NCBI GenBank assembly: GCA_028583405.1
Contig: CM053247.1
Span: 9,802,946 to 9,866,945, forward strand
Origin: Pogonophryne albipinna
Lineage: Eukaryota > Chordata > Actinopteri > Perciformes > Artedidraconidae
Direction of reading: 5' to 3'
DNA length: 64,000 nucleotides
Shown here: in pieces, positions 57,024 to 64,000 of the stretch
Position numbering within the stretch: position 1 is the stretch's first letter
How the letters are laid out: each line of letters opens with the position of its first letter
Program-made: the position numbers and the translations under genes
Notes under the pieces: model-generated
Databases searched by the model: none
Told to the model about the DNA's origin: nothing
What the model saw: only the letters and a program-made list of their open reading frames with translations

Positions 57024-57291
57024 TGAAGGGGAGAGATTTTTTGATATTACCCACTTAAATTCTTACAATCCAGAATTCAATAGGATAAAGGGAAGCAAGA
57101 TAGCACTGATTTAATCAGGAATTTAGCCACGTTTACTTTTGAGAAGACAGTTACTAGTATCGAAACAAACTATTTAGACAAGTCGAGCAAACAAAGTAAT
57201 GTGAATGGAGTCAACAAACAAACCAAGAGTTTCAACAAACCTGCGTGTGCTGATCTTACCTGGTAACATAAAAAAGCTAACCAGACTTGAC

Positions 57292-58161
57292 TTAAAGGTA
57301 GGGTATGTACGTTTGAGAAACCGGCTCGAGATACACTTTTGTTATATTCCATGGAATGCTCTTAAAATCCCGATAGCAATGAATATCTTAGTGCTTTGAC
57401 AAAAAATCCATGAAAAAAATGTCATCTGTGGAAGCCGTAGTACTGTAAAAAGTACAACCAATCATTTTAGCCGGCCCGGCTAACATAACTAGATGGCCTA
57501 CCTGCCTGTCAGCTTTCCATCTGTGCACAAACTTATCTTGTGCCCAATGCCATACTTGCCAACCCTACCGATTTTCGCGGGAGACTCCCGATTTCATTGC
57601 CCTCTCCCGGTTTCCTCCCGGGGTCATATTTCCCCCGCATATTTCTCACGATTTCTGACAAAATCAGATTTACTCAGGACTGTTTTCCACTCTGACTTTA
57701 ATAGTACACCATTGTTTGGTTTCCATGGTAGCGCGTCTCTTTAACTGAAAGTCTGAGAGGGTGAGGAAGATAGTCACATAAAACAGAACAGAATCGACAA
57801 CTCCACCATCTGCTCACTCCTTTCCTGCAAAATACAGGTCCAGCATATAGCACATATGCTCCATCAAGGATGGAGCTACAGGCCGCAAGGCAGTGCACTT
57901 ACAACTACAATAGGCATGTTAATGTTAATCTAATACAGCTCCGGCGATCCCCCCCCCCCCCCCGCGGTGGTTTTGAAATGCTCCCGATTTCTGAGGTCTC
58001 AGGTTGGCAAGTATGCTCGTGCCCTCATTGGTCATGTGCGCATTCGTGTGTGTTGGAGGAGGGGCTCTATAAGGATGTGGCAGAATTTTCTCCGGTGGTG
58101 TATTTTCAAATTCTAGCGATCTCTCGAGCCGGTTTCTCAAACTTACATACCCTACCTTTAA
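57292..58161. mobile_element. TTAA-type miniature element, family P copy 3 (split)
   Basis: TTAA at both ends. Terminal repeats are AGGTAGGGTATGTACGTTTG and the complement of CAAACTTACATACCCTACCT. The interior matches copies 1 and 2 except for a 471 bp insertion (57545-58015). Without the insert the length is close to the other copies. Confidence 0.85.
57545..58015. mobile_element. hAT-like miniature element nested in family P copy 3
   Basis: The left end is CAATGCCATACTTGCCAACC. The right end is GGTTGGCAAGTATG, the complement of the left end without its first six bases. The flanking 8 bp are CTTGTGCC (57537-57544) and CTCGTGCC (58016-58023), one mismatch apart. The uninterrupted copy 2 shows the single-copy site CTCGTGCC. 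An 8 bp duplication and CAATG-type start indicate hAT. A C run lies at 57950-57962. No coding sequence. Confidence 0.85.
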
Positions 58162-60407
58162 TGTACAATACGGACAATATAACATGTTGGCCCAACCGTA
58201 GTAAGTAGTCCCACATGCACAAGTTCTGGTATATATATATATATATATATATAATATCTATTTACTATGGATTTACATGATTATAAAATTATATGGTTAT
58301 AAAAAAGACACTCAAATCCAATTGGAAATAAAATAGACATATAGGTTCCATTGCCAATAACTTATTTTCCATCCAAACATTTTACACACACTCGCTTTTC
58401 CTTCATCGTGGTCAGGAGAATTATAATTGAGGGTTATATTCTAAATATAATTGAATTTAAGTTTTAAATGTCTATTGCCATGTCTTGTTATCAAATGTTG
58501 ATAGGTTGCCTTAAGAAAAATATACAGTGCCTTCTTTTTATTCACAACATAGCCATAGCACTTCTTCTGTGGTGCTGGGAGGTATATTAGCCAGATAACT
58601 AGCTTCCACTGCAGAAGCTACAGGCTAGCTAAGCTAGTTTGAAGCTGAGCTATATTAGCCAAACAAACACAAAATGTAGGTAATCTAGTCTAAAAAACTA
58701 AGTTGAATATTATTATTTTTCTGGCCATGAAATTAGCTTTAAAATATAGGTAATTTCCTGTCTTACCTTATGAGTTTCTCCACCAGGCTGTAGTTTCATG
58801 CATCACTTCAGATAAGTTTGCAGTGTGGTCTTAGCCTCCAGATAGTTTTAGCTATCAACTGAAGTTTGGCTAGCAGCATGGCTAGAAGAGGGGGCAGGAC
58901 TTTTTTCATTTAACTGGTGCGACTTCCTGAAATATAAATATTATGAGCCAATTTAAAGCAAAATGATATGATTTTTATGACTGTATATGTTCTTAATGCA
59001 CTTTATTTAACTGGTAAAGAGGCAATTTTCAACAATTCAGCTTTTAAAATGTTTATTTAGGAGTGTTTCTTTGATTGACAGGTGCACATCCAATGACAGT
59101 TTGCAGTGGTTGATTCCTGTTAATTGACAGTGCTCTTAGCCAATGACAGTTCATAGGTTCATACTGTAGGACAGTTTTTTGTTGGATCAATTATAGTGGC
59201 TGCTGGTCTTTCTGAGGTCCACACAAAACATCACAAAAATATATGCTAATTTCTTCTATAATATAAATGGAAAAACAAAAGGCAGAACAAGAAAGAAAGA
59301 ATACATAAAAAATGAAAAAGTAAGAACAATAAGGCCCCTTATAAATACAGATGAACCCATGGTGCAAAGACAGTCCATCCTGTGAGGAGTAGTGAAGGAC
59401 TGAGCTCTCTTTTGACTCAGATCAAGCAGAAGAAGCTACGCCCCTGACAAATCGCTACAGCATAATGACCTGTGAGAGCTAACAAATATAAATCGTTTTC
59501 TCTTGCATTTTTACTGTCATCAAAACAAATGCTCATTAGCCTTTTATGAGGGATTGTGGTGAATAATAAATAGATCCTAATTACCCTCTATCACAAATGC
59601 AAATGTGGGAATTAAAAGCAACGGGTAGTAAAACAATAGAGCTTGCATCCCGGCCTAATGTTATATGTACAGTTATGAGTTATTGAGCAATTAATGGTTT
59701 AAATAAATGTTTGTGTCCAGTTGCTTTACTATACATTATTGTATTCAGTGATTTATCTTTAATCCATCCTGTTCCACTGAATTAAAACAATTTTCCTGTT
59801 TTAATTATTCAAAAATGTTATTCTCTTTCTAGCAGTTCTGCATAAAATGATTATTAAAGCGTTGCTATTACTTTGACCTTCGACCATCTGACTATTTATA
59901 GACAAATGTTGTTAGTTTGGCAATTCATTAAGAAATGATGTGCTTCAACCCCGCATTTGTATTTGCTTTATGATATTAGGACTATCCTCATCCTTCATAT
60001 TAACCTTAGTGATTTGCATATTGTTCACAAAACAAACAAACAAACAAACAAACAGCAGTACAGCCTTATAACGGAGGGAAGCTTTAAAACAATGGCACTT
60101 AGTCAAATCGCCATCACAGTCACATAGAAGCGCCCTTGTCACCTAAATCAGAGGATAACCTATATTTTACACACTAATCTGAGCTAAAGCATGTCAGATG
60201 CCTATACAGGGGGGAACGATCCATTGTTCAGGCTGAGGGCTTATCCATGTTTCACATGCTGAGTGACAATGGACTTATGAGTCAGCCCAGTTGGCATCTG
60301 CAGGCCTATGATTCAGACCGCAAAGTTACCAGGTTCTTTTCAATGGCAATTAATCTGGTGCATGTGTTAATGCACCCACACCTTCTGTTGATGCATCGTC
60401 CCACCCA
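58162..60407. other. Gene-free interval
   Basis: No supported gene. It contains (TA)n at 58230-58252 and a CAAA tetranucleotide tract at about 60030-60052. 59500-59680 (TTACCCTC, then AATGCAAATG words) looks unique and may be conserved noncoding DNA, which was not tested. Confidence 0.45.
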
Positions 60408-60681
<274 letters not shown>

Positions 60682-60868
60682 GAGGCAAGGCAAGTTTATT
60701 TATATAGCACTTATCAACACAAGGCAATTCAAAGTGCTTTACAAAAAATGAAAGACATTAAGAAAATGGCATTTAAAATCAGTCATTAAAAAGAAAAGCG
60801 AATAAAAGAAACATTAAAAGAAAAAATACATGGATAAAAGTTACAGTGCAGTCTAAGATATGAATAGT

Positions 60869-61984
60869 TCAATTAAAAGCAGCGACAAAAAGAAAAGTCT
60901 TCAGCCTGGATTTAAAAGTAGTCAGAGTTGCAGCGGACCTGCAGGTTTCTGGGAGTTTGTTCCAGATATTTGGAGCATAATAACTGAACGCTGCTTTACC
61001 ATGTTGAGTTCTGACTCTGGGGACAGAAAGCTGACCAGTCCCTGAAGACCTGAGAGATCTGGATGGTTCATAATTTAGCAGGAGGTCAGAAATGTATTTT
61101 GGGCCTAAACCATTCAGTGCTTTATAAACCAGCAGCAGTATTTTGAAATATATTCTTTGACACACAGGAAGCCAGTGTAAACACTTCAGAACAGGAGTGA
61201 TGTGATCCACTTTCTTAGTGTTAGTGAGGACTCGAGCAGCAGCGTTCTGAATCAGCTGCAGCTTTCTAATAGATTTTTTAGTGAGACCTGTGAAGACACC
61301 ATTGCAGTAGTCGAGTCTACTAAAGATAAAAGCATGGACAATTTTTTCCAAATCCTGCTGTGACATTAGTCTTTTAATCCTAGATATGTTCTTTAGGTGA
61401 TAGTAGGCTGATTTAGTAACTGTTTTAATGTGACTGTTGAAACTCAGGTCAGAGTCCATGACTACACCTAGATTTCTGGCTTTATCTGTTGTTTTGAACA
61501 TTGCAGACTGAAGCTCAGCGCTAACTTTTATACGTTCTGCCTTGGCTCCAAAAACCATTACCTCAGTTTTATCTTTGTTTAATTGGAGAAAGTTCTGACA
61601 CATCCAGTCATTGATTTGTTCAATGTACTTACTCAGTGTTTGAATTGGAGCATAGTCTCCTGGTGAAATTGTTACGTAAATGTGTGTGTCATCCGCATAG
61701 CTATGGTAACTTATTTTGTTGTTCTTCATTATCTGAGCCAGTGGTAGCATGTAGACGTTAAAGAGAAGGGGCCCCAAGATGGAGCCTTGAGGTACCCCAC
61801 ATGTCATATTTGTCAACTCAGATTTGTATTTACCTATAGAAACAAAGTTGTTTCTGTCCTTTAAGTAGGATTCAATCCAATTTAGAACTGTTTCCGAAAG
61901 TCCCACCCAGTTTTCCAGTCGGTCTAGTAATATGCTGTGGTCAACAGTGTCAAACGCAGCACTGAGATCTAATAATACTAACAC
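60869..61984 (-). pseudogene. L2 reverse transcriptase, copy C (long open part)
   Basis: 371 codons are open from the internal Met in VLVLLDLSAAFDTVDHSILL to the natural end FLFVAAFN. Motif A (LDLSAAFD), motif B (TCGVPQGSILGPLLF) and YADDTH (motif C) are intact. Upstream, one extra base at about 62011 (CTTAAGACACAGAC where copy A has CTTAAACACAGAC, read on the minus strand) shifts the frame, and the other LINE then interrupts. Differences from copy A are scattered single substitutions, such as DTH for DTQ and NWIES for NWFES. Confidence 0.88.
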
Positions 61985-62078
61985 TGAAGTTCTGCCACTG
62001 TCTGTGTCTTAAGTGGATGTCATTAAAGACCTTTACAAGAGCAGTCTCAGTGCTGTGGTTTGGACGAAAGCCTGACTG

Positions 62079-62943
62079 GAACTTTACATTTTTATGTGGA
62101 TGATACCGTGATGTACTGTGCAGGTCCCTCCATTAAGGAGGCTGGTGTTAAATTACAGGCTGTTTTTAACATTATTCAGACTCAGCTCTCTGAACTAAAG
62201 CTTCTTTTAAATGTTGAGAAAACCAAGGTAATGCTCTTTTCTAAAGCTAAAAAGACACCTGAGCCTGTTTTAGATATTGTAACTACGCAAGGAATAAAAC
62301 TTGAAGTGGTTACCTGTTACAAATACCTTGGTATCTGGCTTGATGATTGTCTCACTTAAATGTCAATAACCTGCTTAAAAAGCTGAGGGTTAGGCTAGGT
62401 TTCTTCTACAGGAACAAGTCCTGTTTCTCGCTTGAGGCCAGGAAAAGGCTAGTCACTGTGACCTTTTTACCTGTGCTGGACTATGGTGATTTGATGTATA
62501 TGAATGCACCTGCCAATTGCCTGGTCAAGTTAGATGCTGCGTATCACAGTGCACTGAGATTTGTGACAAACTGTAAAGCATTAACCCATCACTGTACCCT
62601 GTATGAAAGGGCTGGTTTGCTTTCATTAACTGTACGGAGGCTCAGTCACTGGTACATTTTTATATACAAAGCCATGTTAGGGAAACTTCCATCTTATATC
62701 TGCTCCCTGATCTCACGGAAAATTGTAAGTGGCTACTGCCTGAGATCGAATGCTGTGGTTTTATTAAATGTGCCAACTGCTAGGACTGTCTTAGGGAAGA
62801 CAGCTTTTAGATGCGCAGCTCCTCTGTCTTGGAATAGTCTGCAAATTAAATGGAAACTGAACAATCTGGTGCCACTAAATGTTTTTAAAGCTCGGTTGGA
62901 TGCTACTCAATCGGAAGCTATTGGTACCTGTTTATGTGGATAA
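62079..62943 (+). pseudogene. LINE reverse transcriptase fragment (YVDD)
   Basis: The first piece reads LHFYVDDTVMYCAG, a YxDD motif C with Val where the family usually has Ala, followed by LLNVEKTKVMLFSKAKK and CYKYLGIWLDDCLT. A frameshift near 62350 leads into the second piece. That piece carries KLRVRLGFFYRNKSCFS, PVLDYGDLMYMNAP, HSALRFVTNCKALTHHC and HWYIFIYKAMLGKLPSYI, ending near 62943. These are the thumb and C-terminal domains of a non-LTR RT. Motifs A and B and the endonuclease are missing through 5' truncation. Confidence 0.85.
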
Positions 62944-63093
62944 TTATGTAAATGATGCTGTATGATGTCCTTTTGTTGTTCTGTTTATGTTTTTATGTTT
63001 CATGTGGAACTACTTGAGCAGGTCTCCCTTGAAAAAGAGATCAATGATCTCAATGGGATTTATCTGTCTAAATAAAGGTTTGAAATTAAATGA
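62079..63093 (+). mobile_element. Different LINE fragment inserted in L2 copy C
   Basis: A 5'-truncated LINE in the opposite orientation to L2, beginning within the RT palm and ending in GATCAATGATCTCAATGGGA, then an AATAAAGG-containing tail with A-rich end. I recall this tail from an abundant fish LINE but cannot name the clade. No clear target duplication, since the L2 target bases are slightly altered. Confidence 0.8.
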
Positions 63094-63096
63094 AAA

Positions 63097-63482
63097 TCCA
63101 AACAGTTATTTAAATGCAAGAAATTACTCAACTGTTGAAAAACAACTTTTTCAATGATTTTACCTAGAAATGGGAGGTTTGATATGGGCCTGTAATTGTT
63201 CATTACTGAAGCATCTAGATTATTCTTTTTTAAGAGCGGTTTAATGACTGCAGTTTTCAGGGCCTGTGGAAAAATACCTGAGTGAAGAGATTTGTTTACT
63301 ATATGAAGTAGATCTGAGGCCATGCAAGGCAAAACATCCTTGAAAAATCCTGTTGGAATAATATCAAGGCAGCAGGAGGAGGATTTCAGAAGTTGAATAA
63401 TGTCCTCTAGGTTTTTATCATTAATCTGATGGAATTGTGTCATGGTGTTTGAATTGATGTTAAGTGGACACAGAGACAACAC
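63097..63482 (-). pseudogene. L2 RT N-terminal region, copy C
   Basis: The frame contains SSCCLDIIPTGFFKDVLPCM, IVNKSLHSGIFPQALKTAVI, KPLLKKNNLD, NYRPISNLPFLGKIIEKVVF and QQLSNFLHLNNCLD. These are the RT N-terminal motifs preceding the portion at 60869-61984. It corresponds exactly to the stretch that copy A lost to its foreign block, and is separated from the RT core by the inserted LINE. Confidence 0.85.
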
Positions 63483-63596
63483 ATTTGCTGTTCCTGATGC
63501 AGAGGCACTGACTGCTTGTCTGATTTTCTGAATTTTGTCAGTGAAGAAGGAGGCAAAATCATTGCAGGCCCTGGTGGATAGAAATTCAGAGGCTAC

Positions 63597-63983
63597 TTAC
63601 ACTGGGGGGTTAGTTAGTCTGTCGACGGTAGCAAACAAGGCACGTGCGTTGTTTTTGTTTTTGGTAATGATGTCAGAGAAGAACGATTGTCGTGCATTTT
63701 TCAATTCCAAATTATAAAGGCCAAGTCTCTCTTTATAGATTTCAAAGTGAACCTGGAGATTTGTTTTTCGCCACCTGCGTTCAGCTTTTCGACATTCTCT
63801 TTTTTCTGTTTTCACGGTCATGGCCTTTCTCCATGGAGATATTTTCTTGCCAGACACTTCCTTTACCTTAGTTGGAGCAATGGCATCTATAACATTTTTA
63901 ATTTTTGAATTAAAATGATCTACTAGCTCATTTACTGAGATGTTAGCAGGGGCAAGTGTGGAAGAAAAATTCTGAGTAAACAT
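63597..63983 (-). pseudogene. L2 endonuclease-RT linker, copy C
   Basis: Contains NFSSTLAPANISVNELVDHF, NSKIKNVIDAIAP, KKISPWRKAM, HFEIYKERLGLYNLELKNAR, QSFFSDIITKNKNNARALF and ATVDRLTNPP. Homologous to 32780-33170 of copy A, and open where copy A is frameshifted. It ends near 63597, where a stop interrupts the frame. The endonuclease lies beyond the window. Confidence 0.82.
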
Positions 63984-64000
63984 TTCCCTAGTATTTTCAG

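Larger units (their letters stand above)
60682..64000 (-). mobile_element. L2-clade LINE, copy C (minus strand, interrupted, runs off window)
   Basis: The 3' tail (complement of the CTTGCCTTGCC and TATATAAATAAA tail of copies A and B) begins at 60682. RT follows to about 62078. A different LINE lies at 62079-63093. L2 resumes from 63094 to the window edge with the RT N-terminus and linker. The protein is nearly identical to copy A across RT, suggesting both inserted recently. At the interruption, a few L2 bases between GACTGGAAC and ATCCAAACAG are altered or lost. Confidence 0.88.

Noticed and set aside
55978..57114. Open frames of about 350-380 codons on both strands
   Set aside because: They are almost entirely the 1,000 unknown bases, and no coding evidence exists.

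Overview
This 64 kb window looks like teleost fish genomic DNA. I infer this from the repeat content: L2-clade LINEs ending in a run of CTTGC units, a Tc1-like transposon, hAT and TTAA-flanked miniature elements, a DIRS retroelement, a tRNA-derived SINE, and long CA and AT microsatellites. I found no convincing exon of a host protein-coding gene on either strand. Every ORF I can interpret belongs to a transposable element. There is one 1,000-base run of N (56024-57023).

Layout. Positions 1-9.0 kb are mostly anonymous AT-rich sequence with a striking ~108 bp-arm inverted repeat around an (AT)n centre (513-796). A decayed Tc1-like element lies at 9877-11072, followed by a LINE scrap. From 13 to 32 kb the sequence is anonymous, with scattered miniature transposons at 13224, 16350, 22730 and 24804 and several microsatellites. 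Positions 32.5-38.9 kb hold L2 copies: copy A (32553-36622, with a 416-codon open RT frame and a 2 kb foreign block containing a SINE), copy B (37045-38192) and a small 3' fragment. Positions 38.9-42 kb are mostly anonymous.

The most interesting part is 42.0-54.4 kb, a layered nest of elements whose order can be read from junctions. An integrase-type DNA element (42711-52065, TIR plus 6 bp target duplication) carries an L2 3' fragment. That fragment is split by an 8.0 kb DIRS-type tyrosine-recombinase retroelement (43640-51644). The DIRS element shows the full diagnostic architecture: inverted terminal repeats, a shared GTT, and an internal complementary region matching the joined ends. Inside it are a partial duplication and two further inserted blocks. 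Its reverse transcriptase has lost the key aspartates of motifs A and C, and its recombinase is interrupted by one frameshift. Next door is a hAT element with a perfect 8 bp target duplication (52246-54210). It retains only a BED-type zinc-finger exon remnant and hosts a TTAA-type miniature element.

Positions 57.3-58.2 kb hold another TTAA-type element split by a hAT-like miniature element with an 8 bp target duplication. Positions 60.5-64 kb hold a third L2 copy (minus strand), very similar to copy A, interrupted by a different LINE on the plus strand.

These genes do not form a pathway. The window records successive transposition into a gene-poor interval. Family names come from recognised motifs and from memory of fish repeats. 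Exact subfamily names and percent identities were not computed.
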